Below, piece by piece: positions 7,606 through 16,299 of a stretch of DNA of 35,212 nucleotides. The position numbers were made by a program, and so were the translations under genes. The stretch is from Rhodobacterales bacterium RIFCSPHIGHO2_02_FULL_62_130 (GTDB lineage: Bacteria; Pseudomonadota; Alphaproteobacteria; Rhodobacterales; Rhodobacteraceae): positions 1 through 35,212 of the forward strand of contig MHZT01000009.1 of the NCBI GenBank assembly GCA_001828855.1, in the 5' to 3' direction. Below the pieces are notes generated by a model. The model had not been told where the DNA came from. It did not search any database and worked only from the letters and a program-made list of their open reading frames with translations. Position 1 is the first letter of the stretch. Each line of letters starts with the position of its first letter.

Positions 7606-8224
7606 GTAACCCTCTCAGAGTATACGTACAGGTAAGGAGTGTAATATAGTGTCGCCAGCACCGCAAGGCGAGACCGATGCAATTGCCCTACCCGCTCACC
7701 TCGCCAGTACGTGCTGCCTCGGCCAACTGCAGCACATCGCGCGGGGCTATGGCGGCGGAGAACACACTGAAGGGCTGATCACATTTCGCCCGATGGGGCA
7801 GGTTGCGGCGCGCGCGCCCAGCGTCACAAGTGATCGGTACCAAGGTAAATTGATACTTCTGCTTCGGACATGCATTTTCTCCATCGCAAACGGACGGCAC
7901 CAACGTCCAACGATTAAGATACAGGATGATCCGCTATGGGCGGGCCAGTGAAAAAGACATGCGGTCTCGAAGTTGTCGGGCTGGCTGATTACCCGGAACA
8001 ATTGGTGGGTATTCAACGTTGTCGCAGGAAACACGCTACCATTCGAAAGCTTCAATTTCCCGCTGAGCTCGATGTCCAGACCGCGATATTCGCACCCAGC
8101 GTTGCTTCGAAGGCAGCGGGGCTAACCAGTTCTGGAAAATAGCAAAATCGTCATCCGGATTTCATCTTCACGTAACACGTCCTCGCAATGGTCACGCGAT
8201 CTGCAGTCGAAAGGAATCTCCCGA
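7606..8224. other. Intergenic stretch without a recognised gene
   Basis: The first 40 bases should hold the ccdAB promoter (TATACGTACAGG near 7621). The last bases before 8225 provide AAAGGAATCTCCCG, a ribosome binding site for the phytase-like gene. Several frames of 60-100 codons exist on both strands (for example 7688-7903 minus), but none shows a start with ribosome binding site or a recognisable domain. Probably decayed DNA. Confidence 0.4.
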
Positions 8225-10375
8225 ATGTCGATCCGCCAACTTGGCCTGACCACGGCGCTTGTTCTAACCTCTGTTCCGGCCCATGCCGAGATGGTCTTCA
8301 ATCGCATCTCCTCTTTCGCTACGCCCGAAAACATGGCCGAGGGTGAGGACCGCCTGCGGACAACTTCCGCCGAAATCATCACGGCAACAGAAGACGGCAT
8401 GACGCTGATTTACTCGGACAGCCCCTTGGATGTCTTGGGACTGATCGACATCAGTGACGCCAAGGCTCCGAAAGCGCTTGGGAATGTGGCGATGGGCGGC
8501 GAGCCTACGACGACGGTCGTTATTGGCGGGCTGGCTTTCGCCGGTGTCAACACCTCGGAAAGCTTTGCCAATCCTTCGGGCAAGCTGGTGACAGTGGATA
8601 TCACGGCCCGCAAGATCGTCGCCGAATGTGATCTGGGCGGCCAACCGGATTCGGTCGCAAAAGCGCCCGATGGCAGCTTTCTTGCGGTGGCAATCGAGAA
8701 CGAGCGTGACGAAGAGGTGAACGACGGTGATCTGCCGCAGATGCCGGCGGGCTTCCTTGTCAAGCTGCCGGTCAAGGATGGCGCGGTGGACTGCGCCGCG
8801 GCGCAAAAGATCGACCTGACCGGCGTGGCAGCGGTGGCAGGGGAAGACCCCGAGCCGGAATTCGTCTCGATCAACGAGGCGGGCGAAATCGCTTTGACCC
8901 TGCAGGAAAACAACCACATCGTCGTGGTGGCGGCTGATAACTCTGTCAGCAGCTTTTCGGCAGGCACGACGACGCTGGAGAGCATCGACACCAAGAAGGA
9001 CGGTCGTCTGGACTTCTCGGGCAAGATGGAAGACCTCGCCCGCGAGCCTGATGGCATCAAATGGATCGACGCCGACCACTTCGTCACCGCAAACGAGGGT
9101 GACTGGAAAGGTGGTTCGAGGAGCTTCACGATCTGGAAGAAGGACGGCACGGTGGTCTACGAGTCGGGTGCCAGCCTTGAGCGCGCCATGGCATCTTTGG
9201 GCCACTACCCCGACAAGCGTAACAAGAAGGGCGTTGAACTGGAGTCGGTGACCGTGGCCACCTATGGCGATCGGACACTTCTGTTTGTCGCCGCAGAACG
9301 CGCGTCACTGGTGGGGGTGTATGACCTTGCTGACCTCGCTGCACCGAAACTGTTGCAGATCCTGCCCTCGGGGATCAGCCCCGAAGGCTTGGTAACGATC
9401 CCCGGCCGCAACCTTCTGGCCAGCGCCAACGAGTTCGACGCCCGTGAAGATGGCGGCCCCGCCGCTCATGTCATGATCTATGAGATGGCCGAAGGCACCG
9501 CCTCTTATCCGACCATTCAGGCCGAGGGCGATATCGGCTTTGCCGCGCTTTCGGCTCTGGCGGCCTCGGATGCGCCGGGCAAGATGTTTGCGGCCTCCGA
9601 CAGCTTCCTGTCGGGATCGCCCTCGATCTACACGATTGATGCGACCGCAATGCCTGCCCGCATCACTGCCGCCCTGACCGTCACCCGTGGCGGCGCGCCT
9701 GCGCAGTTGATGGATTTCGAAGGTCTGACGCAGGACGGCGAAGGCGGGTTCTGGCTGGTCACCGAAGGCCGCACAGACCGCATGATCCCGCATGGCATCG
9801 TGCATGTCGATGCCGAGGGCGCGATCATCGAAGAAATCGGCCTTCCTGCCGAACTTTCGGCACATGAAATCCGCTATGGCTTTGAAGGCATTGCCAAAGT
9901 GGGCGATGTGCTGTGGATGGCGGTGCAGCGGCCTTGGGCTGACGATCCGGAGAATATGGTCAAACTCGTGTCCTATAACCTGACAGAACAAACGTGGGGA
10001 GCGGTGCACTATCCGCTGGAAACCGCAGCCGAAGGTGCTTGGGTCGGCCTGTCGGAAATCACCGTGAAGGGCGACTTTGCCTACCTGATCGAGCGTGACA
10101 ACCAAGTGGGTGCGTTGGCCAAGACCAAAATCCTGACCCGCGTGGCCCTTGCCGATCTTAAGCCCGGCGAGCTGGGCAAAGAGCTTGCCGTGGTCAAGAA
10201 GGAGCTCGTCCGCGACCTTATCCCCGATCTGGCCATGGGTAACGGCTATATCCTCGACAAGGTTGAAGGTTTTACCATCGACGTCGCGGGCAATGGCTAT
10301 GTTGTCACTGACAATGATGGGGTTGACAATTCCTCGGGCGAGACGCTGTTCTGGACCGTTGGCGCTGTCCAGTAA
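8225..10375 (+). CDS. Exported phytase-like esterase (esterase-like activity of phytase family)
   Basis: A 716-aa protein with a Sec signal peptide (MSIRQLGLTTALVLTSVPAHA, cut after residue 21 or 22), so periplasmic or secreted. The ATG at 8225 has GGAAT upstream. The N-terminal two-thirds reads as a beta-propeller of short repeats around VAMGGEPTTTVVIGGLAFAG and DSVAKAPDGSFLAVAIENE. A calcium-binding-like loop DTKKDGRLDF sits near residue 255. The C-terminal part (about 430-690) contains DFEGLTQDGEGGFWLVTEGR, YGFEGIAKVGDVLW and VEGFTIDVAGNGYVVTDNDG, which fit the phytase-like esterase domain (PF13449). Family members hydrolyse phosphate esters, but substrate assignment is weak. It stands alone, with no operon partner. 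The frame is clean, unlike many cargo genes here. Confidence 0.85.
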   Translation: MSIRQLGLTTALVLTSVPAHAEMVFNRISSFATPENMAEGEDRLRTTSAEIITATEDGMTLIYSDSPLDVLGLIDISDAKAPKALGNVAMGGEPTTTVVIGGLAFAGVNTSESFANPSGKLVTVDITARKIVAECDLGGQPDSVAKAPDGSFLAVAIENERDEEVNDGDLPQMPAGFLVKLPVKDGAVDCAAAQKIDLTGVAAVAGEDPEPEFVSINEAGEIALTLQENNHIVVVAADNSVSSFSAGTTTLESIDTKKDGRLDFSGKMEDLAREPDGIKWIDADHFVTANEGDWKGGSRSFTIWKKDGTVVYESGASLERAMASLGHYPDKRNKKGVELESVTVATYGDRTLLFVAAERASLVGVYDLADLAAPKLLQILPSGISPEGLVTIPGRNLLASANEFDAREDGGPAAHVMIYEMAEGTASYPTIQAEGDIGFAALSALAASDAPGKMFAASDSFLSGSPSIYTIDATAMPARITAALTVTRGGAPAQLMDFEGLTQDGEGGFWLVTEGRTDRMIPHGIVHVDAEGAIIEEIGLPAELSAHEIRYGFEGIAKVGDVLWMAVQRPWADDPENMVKLVSYNLTEQTWGAVHYPLETAAEGAWVGLSEITVKGDFAYLIERDNQVGALAKTKILTRVALADLKPGELGKELAVVKKELVRDLIPDLAMGNGYILDKVEGFTIDVAGNGYVVTDNDGVDNSSGETLFWTVGAVQ

Positions 10376-10384
10376 TCCACGTCA

Positions 10385-10572
10385 CGTTGCAACCAAACTC
10401 ACGCCCCCTGAAGTGCTTCGGGGGGCAAGAACAGCGGACGGCGTACAACGTATCTCCAATGGTGCCTTTCAACAGGCATCGTGACAGGATGCCCTCGGTT
10501 TTAATGTGGCCGATCTCCGCTTCGATGGCGGTGCGGCGGCAGAGGTGGGCGGCGGGAATGCGCCCGCTGCGA
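10385..10572 (-). pseudogene. IS5-family transposase C-terminal fragment
   Basis: On the minus strand the frame reads CRRTAIEAEIGHIKTEG then RCLLKGTIGDTLYAVRCSC. This fits the C-terminal end of IS5-type transposases (RR.AIE..IGH.K....L.RN.LKG..GD..NA.L). Nothing of the upstream DDE domain is present. The fragment interrupts the small gene that overlaps the end of the photolyase gene. It belongs to a different IS5 subgroup from the elements at 17.5, 22.9 and 35.1 kb. Confidence 0.65.
10403..10426. terminator. GC-rich hairpin after the phytase-like gene
   Basis: GCCCCCTGAAG and CTTCGGGGGGC form a strong stem 28 nt after the stop at 10375. No T-tract follows on the plus strand, so it could be a rho-aided terminator or simply part of the IS5 fragment it touches. 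Confidence 0.35.
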
Positions 10573-10692
10573 ACAGTGACACAGCACACCAAGGAAAAGC
10601 GCCAGCGCAATCCGCCCCGCGCCCGCTGGAGGGGACAGGGTGGCGCGGATCAAGGTAATGAGCTGGGCGATGCGTGGATCGGCAAGCGTCAT
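10573..10692 (-). pseudogene. Unrecognised small gene, 3'-truncated by an IS fragment
   Basis: The ATG (10690-10692) overlaps the stop of the upstream photolyase-family gene as ATGA, a translationally coupled arrangement. The surviving residues MTLADPRIAQLITLIRATLS followed by PPAGAGRIALALFLGVLCH end in a hydrophobic segment, suggesting the start of a membrane protein. After about 38 codons the sequence runs into the IS5-family fragment and loses protein character. Identity unknown; the coupling suggests it once worked with the photolyase-like protein. Confidence 0.5.
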
Positions 10693-11822
10693 GCAGGAAG
10701 GGCATGTTCAAGGATGCGCGGTATGTTTTGTTTCACCTTGAAGAACCCAGCCGTGGCATGCGGCCAGATCGCCGTGTCCCATTCACGCCGCCATTCGCAA
10801 AAGGCGATACCGTGATTGGCAAGGAATGGGGCCGCCTCATCCAGCCAATCGCGCAGCGGGCCGCAAGTAACATAGGGCGTCGCAATCTGCGTCGCGCCTG
10901 AGGCCATGGCCCATTTGGCCAAAGCGGCAGGATCATCAGCGCGCATCGCGGTTGCCGTAAACCCTGCACGCTGGGCGGCATCGGCCAAAGCCCCCGCCTC
11001 AAACTGGATCACCAGATCTGACACTGGCAATGATGACCGAAGGTGGCTGGCCGTCCACGTGGCCGCCGTGCGAATATCCAATGCGGCCAGATCAAAATCC
11101 TCAATTCGGCAATCCTCATCCGTAATCATTAGCGCGGTCGGACGACCCGCTTGCGGCGCTGTCACCCGGCGCAGCGGCAGTACCGACGGCAGACCGTCAG
11201 GCTCGGTCGCCTCAAGGCCCTGCGGCACTTCGGCCAGATCACTTGGGCGCGGCACAAAGCGCCCAGCGGTAAAGGTGGCAATGTTCTGCGCATCCGCCGG
11301 ATAGGGTTTGCCCCGCGTGTGCAGCCCCGCCACCCACCGCCAGCCCAGCGTATTGGAGGCCGCATCGCCGTCCAGCAGGTGTCGGAAAAAGAAATCCGCC
11401 CCCAGCCGCCACGGCAGGCCCAGAGTGAATATCCAGATCGATGCGAACCACATTCGCGCGTGGTTGTGCAGATACCCGGTATCCACCAATTCCGTGGCCC
11501 AAGCGTCAAAGCAAGTAAGCCCGGTCTGACCGTTCACGGCGCGATCCACATCGCGGCGCAGACGGCGGTCACGGTCAAGGGCGGCCACATCGGCTTCCAA
11601 CCCGCTGCGGTAGCTGTGCCAAACCTGCGGGCGGCGTTCTAGCCAGCCTTTGAAATAGCCGCGCCAGATTACCTCTTGCACGAACTTTTCGGCGTCCTCC
11701 GGCCCGTGTGCTGCAATCGCTGCTGCTACGGCATCGGATTCCAGCACCAGTCTGCGACAGATGTAGGGCGATAGTATCGAAACTGCCTTATGGGCGCCGG
11801 GCCCATGGTCCGTGTTACGACC
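10689..11822 (-). pseudogene. Photolyase/cryptochrome-family FAD-binding protein, 5'-truncated
   Basis: About 377 codons remain in one clean frame. The visible sequence matches the FAD-binding C-terminal domain of photolyase-like proteins: KAVSILSPYICRRLV, FVQEVIWRGYFKGWLERRP, TCFDAWATELVDTGYLHNHA, RMWFASIWIFTLGLPWRLGA and NTLGWRWVAGLHTRGKPY. These residues line the FAD and DNA-lesion pocket in the family. A further 200 residues or so form a less conserved C-terminal region. Upstream homology (RNTDHGPGAHK) stops at about 11819, exactly where an IS66 relic on the other strand begins, so the native start is lost. A GTG at 11747 gives a 352-aa frame, but that start is probably artificial. Likely not functional. 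Confidence 0.8.
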
Positions 11823-12215
11823 GATAGGGGTACTTCCGTGATGGCGTGGCGCGGCGGACGAAGCGGCTCTGGACGGATGACGAGAGCGGTCGATCTGTTT
11901 CCAGACGACTGCACCGGGTGTTTCGGTTGCCCAGGTTGCGCTGCGCTATGCGGTGAATGCAAATCTGATCTTCACATGGTTGCGTGATGCTCGCTATGCG
12001 CCGGAACAGGCACTGACAGTGTCCTCGCCGTCGGAGTAACTGTTCCTGCCAGTACAGAGCGTCGCGGATGCGGGGCCAGCGCCGGCAGCGCATGTCGTTT
12101 GGAACCTCATCGAGATCAAATTGGCGGGCGGGCACCGCCTGCGGTCAGCGACAACTGTGTGTTCTCCCTCATCTGAACGCTTGCTGGGTTTGTTCTTGTC
12201 GAAGACTCCGCCGAA
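11820..12215 (+). pseudogene. IS66-family TnpA relic
   Basis: In three pieces the plus strand encodes an IS66 TnpA: RRTKRLWTDDE (from 11852); then, after a frameshift, TAPGVSVAQVALRYAVNANL and IFTWLRDARYAP (from about 11905); and, past an in-frame TAA at 12037, LFLPVQSV with LIEIKLAGGHRLR. VAQVA..Y.VNANLIFTWLRD is the helix-turn-helix signature of IS66 OrfA. No TnpB or TnpC follows, so the element is a solo left end. It truncates the photolyase-family gene on its left. Confidence 0.8.
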
Positions 12216-12571
12216 TCGTCTACGCTTCAACAAAGGGGCTCGAACTCCGCATATTGATCGCGCATATGCTGTGGTGATGGGCGACGTTACCTCTAGGACA
12301 AAAGTGCCCAGCAGGATAATTTATTTTTTGAATTCATACTCTTACGTTATTTTCTCGAGTCTTTGGATTAAGACGCACCACCACATCCTGTGGCAGCTCG
12401 TCACGAAGGAACGACATGTCGGGCAGAATTTTCTTGATTGAGGGCAATGTTTGGTGCCATTCATAGGAAAAGAACGCTGCGCATGGTTTTTCAGGGTGCA
12501 GAGCGTTCAAAACGAAAAGCTGCGGTAGCGCGGCAAAGTGCGCTCCGTGAGGCCGGAGCAACGGGGGCAGT
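12216..12571. promoter_or_regulatory. Upstream region of repABC-1
   Basis: No gene seen. The first 70 bases are IS66 debris. From about 12300 the sequence turns AT-rich (GATAATTTATTTTTTGAATTC) and should hold the repA promoter. A 7-bp inverted repeat, GAACGCT (about 12474) and AGCGTTC (about 12506), flanks a 23-nt spacer 65 bp before repA and is a candidate RepA operator, since RepA proteins autoregulate the operon. No parS of the GTT-N4-GC-N4-AAC type was found here. Confidence 0.4.
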
Positions 12572-13750
12572 ATGATTGGCGTTCGCCGGATTGACGAGAT
12601 CATTCAAGAGAATGCCGACCGCCTTGCCGTCGCGCTTGAAAATCACATGCGTACAAGCTTCATGCCTGACGCACGAAAGGAACTTAGGGCATTTTCGGCT
12701 GGTGAAGCGGCTGAACTGTTGGGAATCGACCCTGCCCGCCTGCGCAAGCTCCATTTCGATGACAAGATCCCCGCTGTAGAAGCTGATGCCCGCGGCCGCC
12801 GTATGTACACCGCTGCCGACCTGATAGGCATTAGGCGGTCTCTCGAAGAGCAGTCGCGAAAACGGGGGACCTTTTTGCCGGGGCGCCGTGAGGGTGACCG
12901 CGTCCAGGTTATTGCTGTCGCCAACTACAAAGGTGGCTCATCCAAGACCACTACGTCCATCCATTTGGCACAGCGCCTTGCCCTTCGCGGCTATCGTGTC
13001 TTGGCGATCGACATCGATCCGCAGGGCAGTTTGACGACGATGTTTGGATATACTCCCGAAACGGAATTTCAAGGTGGCGGAAACATCTACGATGCGATCC
13101 GCTACGAGGATCCCGTTCCCATGCGGGATGTCATCCGCAAGACCTACTTCCCGAATCTGGATCTCGCGGCGGCCGGGCTTGTATTGGCCGAGTTCGAACA
13201 CGAAACCCCCAGAGCACTCCACGAACGTCGAGAGCCGATGTTCTTCAAACGCTTGGGGCTCGCCATTGATCAAGTGGAAGCTGATTACGACATCGTCGTG
13301 ATCGACTGTCCGCCGCAACTTGGGTTCTTGACTATGAGCGCCCTGATTGCTGCGACGACAGTGTTGATCACCGTCATTCCGTCGATGCTGGATATCGCCT
13401 CGATGAACCAGTTTCTGCAAATGACAGCTGGGCTACTGAATGTTGTCGCCAGCTATGGGGCGTCTCTTGAGTACGACAACCTGAAGTTTCTGATCACCCG
13501 GTTTGAACCGTCTGACGGGCCTCAAGCGCAGATGGCTGGATTTCTGCGTGCGCTTTTCGCCGAGCAGGTCATGACCAACACCTTCTTGAAATCCACAGCG
13601 GTTTCGGACGCAGGTCTTACCCAACAAACACTATATGAAGTAGATCGGAGTGAGTTCAACCGCAACACCTATGACCGCGCGGTTGAATCGATCAATCAGG
13701 TGTCAAGCGAATTGGAAGGCCTGGTTCAGGCTGCATGGGGGCGCAACTGA
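12572..13750 (+). CDS. repA: RepA, plasmid-partition ParA-like ATPase (repABC module 1)
   Basis: A 392-aa RepA. The N-terminal region (about 35-95) has a MerR-like helix-turn-helix (FSAGEAAELLGIDPARLRKL). The ATPase core has a deviant Walker A, YKGGSSKTTT (119-128), the Walker A' segment AIDIDPQGS (about 145-153) and Walker B IVVIDCPP (241-248). Together with RepB it segregates the replicon; bound to ADP/ATP and RepB it also represses the repABC promoter. It is full length for the family (about 390-405 aa). It overlaps repB by one base (TGATG), so the two are translationally coupled. About half the residues appear shared with the second RepA at 31850-33055, far enough to suggest a different incompatibility group. 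Confidence 0.95.
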   Translation: MIGVRRIDEIIQENADRLAVALENHMRTSFMPDARKELRAFSAGEAAELLGIDPARLRKLHFDDKIPAVEADARGRRMYTAADLIGIRRSLEEQSRKRGTFLPGRREGDRVQVIAVANYKGGSSKTTTSIHLAQRLALRGYRVLAIDIDPQGSLTTMFGYTPETEFQGGGNIYDAIRYEDPVPMRDVIRKTYFPNLDLAAAGLVLAEFEHETPRALHERREPMFFKRLGLAIDQVEADYDIVVIDCPPQLGFLTMSALIAATTVLITVIPSMLDIASMNQFLQMTAGLLNVVASYGASLEYDNLKFLITRFEPSDGPQAQMAGFLRALFAEQVMTNTFLKSTAVSDAGLTQQTLYEVDRSEFNRNTYDRAVESINQVSSELEGLVQAAWGRN

Positions 13751-14754
13751 TGGCACGTAAAGATGTCTTCAAGGGTACCCTGGAGGCCCTGATCAACCCC
13801 CCTGCCCGTCCGCATTCGAAAAGCATTCTGCAATCAGCCGCGCTTGGGGCCGTAGAGAGTGGCCTCGCTCGGGGGCTTCAACTCACCGAACTCGAACCGG
13901 ATCAGATCATCCAATCCGAGTTCGAAGACCGCCTACCTTACGATGATGCGTCATTGGCCGATCTGGTCGAAAGCATCAAAGCGCACGGCCAGCAGATCCC
14001 CATTCTCGTGCAACGCGCTGAAGATGGGCATTTCCGTATCATCTACGGTCGGCGCCGTCTCGCGGCAGTCCGAGCTTTGGGTCTCAAGGTCCGCGCACTG
14101 GTCACGCAAATGGATGACGAGCAACGGATCATCGCTCAGGGCATCGAGAACTCGGTCCGGCAGGACCTTTCCTTTATCGAGAAAGCAATGTTTGCCCACC
14201 GGCTTAGAGAGTCGGGCGTTGAAGACGGTACAATCCGATCCGCTCTGAACATCGATTTGGGTTCCCCGAAGGCCACGACCATTTCGACGATGAAGATGGT
14301 CGTCGAGACTCTGGGTGAAGACATTATACTCGCCATCGGTCGTGCCCCAGGCATTGGTCGCCCACGTTGGCGTGCGCTCGCGGACGCAATTCGCGGGCGT
14401 ACGGCAAGCTTTGCCCCGGAAGATCGTCAGGCTATCATCTCAGCGATCATGAGTGGGCCCGAGTTTGCAGCTGCAAACCAGGAAGACGGGCCCGATCCGT
14501 CAGATATGCGCTTCGCTCGCGCGGTCTCAATTCTGAGTTCCAAGCCGTCGCTTACGAGCCCGCAACAGACTGAGGTGGCTAACTCAGTTGGCCAGGTCAA
14601 AGCATCACGGTCTGCATTCGCAGTCACGGTGCGGGCCAAAGACAATCCCGAATTCCATTCATGGCTTGTCGCCAAAGGCGACCGCCTTCTGCAGGCATGG
14701 CATGATGAATGGCAATCTGAAGTGAACAGCAACCCCAACAAGGAGGCACGCTAG
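13750..14754 (+). CDS. repB: RepB, ParB-like centromere-binding protein (repABC module 1)
   Basis: A 334-aa protein starting MARKDVFKGTLEAL at the ATG that overlaps the repA stop; an in-frame upstream start at 13735 is less likely. The ParB/RepB N-terminal domain contains DRLPYDDASLADLVESIKAH, QQIPILVQRAEDGHFRIIYG and RRRLAAVRALGLKVRALV, followed by QGIENSVRQDLSFIEKAMFA. A helix-turn-helix follows (about 155-200) and a RepB C-terminal domain. It binds parS sites and stimulates RepA ATPase. Its stop is followed by a 233-nt gap before repC, the normal place of the countertranscript RNA. Confidence 0.95.
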   Translation: MARKDVFKGTLEALINPPARPHSKSILQSAALGAVESGLARGLQLTELEPDQIIQSEFEDRLPYDDASLADLVESIKAHGQQIPILVQRAEDGHFRIIYGRRRLAAVRALGLKVRALVTQMDDEQRIIAQGIENSVRQDLSFIEKAMFAHRLRESGVEDGTIRSALNIDLGSPKATTISTMKMVVETLGEDIILAIGRAPGIGRPRWRALADAIRGRTASFAPEDRQAIISAIMSGPEFAAANQEDGPDPSDMRFARAVSILSSKPSLTSPQQTEVANSVGQVKASRSAFAVTVRAKDNPEFHSWLVAKGDRLLQAWHDEWQSEVNSNPNKEAR

Positions 14755-14790
14755 AAACAGAACGGCCCCCCGAGTTATCCCGAGAGGCCG
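14755..14790 (-). terminator. Rho-independent terminator of the countertranscript RNA (module 1)
   Basis: Read on the minus strand, CGGCCTCTCGGG, loop ATAA, CTCGGGGGGCCG makes a 12-bp stem with three G-T pairs, followed by TTCTGTTT. This is a standard terminator facing back towards repB, as expected for the antisense incA RNA of repABC plasmids. Confidence 0.75.
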
Positions 14791-14880
14791 ATTTGCCGAT
14801 CAAACAGAGTTGGCGCTCTGATCTGACCACGTTCTGTACGGGAAGAATCGCGCAAATCGCCTAGCAAGTCAACGCCGCGT
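14755..14880 (-). ncRNA. Candidate incA countertranscript RNA (module 1)
   Basis: RepABC plasmids carry a small antisense RNA between repB and repC that limits RepC synthesis. The gap here is the right size and ends in a minus-strand terminator. The 5' end is a guess from typical lengths; no promoter was established. The sequence GTACGGGAAG occurs at 14836-14845 and 14956-14965 in this gap and may be part of the regulatory fold. Confidence 0.55.
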
Positions 14881-14888
14881 CAGCGGTG

Positions 14889-14923
14889 AACGAAGGTATT
14901 TTGCCATTTGCTGACCCTTCGTT
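14889..14923 (+). promoter_or_regulatory. Hairpin upstream of repC (module 1)
   Basis: AACGAAGG and CCTTCGTT form an 8-bp stem in the repB-repC gap, 65 nt before the repC start. In repABC systems, folding of this leader, controlled by the antisense RNA, decides whether repC is translated. The second module has a hairpin in the corresponding place (34175-34188). Confidence 0.45.
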
Positions 14924-14987
14924 GCGTTCGGAAACCGTCAGGCACAGCCTGATCGGTACGGGAAGTCGCATGTTTGCGTGAAGACCA

Positions 14988-16124
14988 ATGCGCAAAGCCC
15001 CCTACCCCACTTTCCTTACCCCTCCCAAAGTCGACACACACAACGAAAGCTCGAGTGCGACAACGGCGTCTTGGGAAGTCCTGGATGCTCTGGCTGCATG
15101 TCGGGCGAAGTTTGGCCTGACATCCGCAAGTATCACCGTTCTTCGCGCTCTTCTAAGCTTTCTCCCGAAGATACAGGACCAGCGGTCTGATCCGTTTCTC
15201 GTTTGGCCATCCAACGAGGCGCTCGCGAAACGTGCTGATGGTATGGATGAACGCACTCTCCGTCGCCATCTGGCCCGCCTATCCGATGCCAGCCTGATCG
15301 AAAGGCGCGGAAGTCCAAATGGGAAGCGATTTGCACTTCGGTACAAGAGCGCAGTCGTCGCAGCATACGGTTTCACGTTGTCGCCTCTCTTTGCACGCAA
15401 GTCCGAAATCCTGGAAACCGCAGAGGCCATGCGTCTTGAATCGGAGATGAGAGACATAGAACGGGCTCATATCCTCAATCTTCTGCATCAGTTGGGACCT
15501 CAGAGGTTCCACAGCGGAGAACCCAAGCTTTCAGACGAGAGTGACCGCGAGATCCGGAGACAGCTTCGTCGCTCAATTCAGGCAAATGAACTGGTCAACA
15601 TAAAGAAATCTTTGGCTAAACTCGTTGAACCTTACGCACCCGATATCGTGGTTGTGTCCGCCAGCAACAGTCAAAATGACCGCCACCATCAGAAGACAGA
15701 TAAAGAATCCTTAGAATCTGTAGGCGAACGCCAAAAAGAGCCGTCAGTCATCACAGGCAGCAAAGCCGAGGCGCTTCCAAAACCTTGCGTTGACGACCTA
15801 ACGCTTGAGGATTGCTTAGAAGCAGCCAGTGAAAGCGTTGCGTTTTCACCTGAACCGGTCCGCACCTGGCGAGACCTGATCAAACTTGGGGAAACGCTTG
15901 CACCAATGATCGGCATTGGTTCTGAATTGATGGATCATGTCAGACGAGCGATGGGACCACTTGGAGCGTCCTTAAGTGTGCTCTGCTTGGTCCAACGCTC
16001 AGACAAGATCAACCGTCCAGGTGCATACCTTAGGGCACTCGCCCTCAAGGCTGATGCTGGGGAATTCTCGTTGAACTCGCTTGTAAGATCCGCAAAGAGG
16101 TCGAGGTTTGCAGCTGTAAACTGA
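14988..16124 (+). CDS. repC: RepC replication initiator (repABC module 1)
   Basis: A 378-aa RepC from the ATG at 14988. The N-terminal half carries the DNA-binding region (SITVLRALLSFLP, then WPSNEALAKRADGMDERTLRRHLARL and ASLIERRGSPNGKRFALRY). A linker around residues 220-260 (15650-15770) is encoded by a locally AT-rich stretch, the usual location of oriV inside repC. The C-terminal domain ends in GAYLRALALKADAGEFSL, the conserved RepC tail, so the gene is complete. RepC is the sole replicase and acts mainly in cis. This is the only intact repC in the window and therefore the likely active origin. Confidence 0.95.
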   Translation: MRKAPYPTFLTPPKVDTHNESSSATTASWEVLDALAACRAKFGLTSASITVLRALLSFLPKIQDQRSDPFLVWPSNEALAKRADGMDERTLRRHLARLSDASLIERRGSPNGKRFALRYKSAVVAAYGFTLSPLFARKSEILETAEAMRLESEMRDIERAHILNLLHQLGPQRFHSGEPKLSDESDREIRRQLRRSIQANELVNIKKSLAKLVEPYAPDIVVVSASNSQNDRHHQKTDKESLESVGERQKEPSVITGSKAEALPKPCVDDLTLEDCLEAASESVAFSPEPVRTWRDLIKLGETLAPMIGIGSELMDHVRRAMGPLGASLSVLCLVQRSDKINRPGAYLRALALKADAGEFSLNSLVRSAKRSRFAAVN

Positions 16125-16299
16125 CTTTCGAGGTTTGACGCACCTACCATTCCGGGTACGGCCTGTTGGGTAAATCTGGTCTGTTTCCGAAGGTTTCTAA
16201 GACCGCGGCAAGGACACGAGAGTTGGAGGTAGGATGAATTTCCGGTGATGGGCCAAAGCCGGGAGAGAGGCTTCCGGCGCCCGTCACGGAGAGACTGCT

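Noticed and set aside
8264-9205. Minus-strand frames of 246-313 codons opposite the phytase-like gene (also 9305-10105)
   Set aside because: GC-skewed antisense shadows, rich in Arg/His, without start signals.
11726-11962. Apparent frameshift giving a photolyase-like N-terminus upstream of 11820
   Set aside because: The upstream sequence is better explained as an IS66 TnpA relic on the plus strand; the resemblance to the photolyase N-terminus was by chance.
12334-12603. 89-codon minus-strand frame upstream of repA-1
   Set aside because: Some segments look protein-like, but it overlaps the repA start and promoter region and has no recognisable domain.
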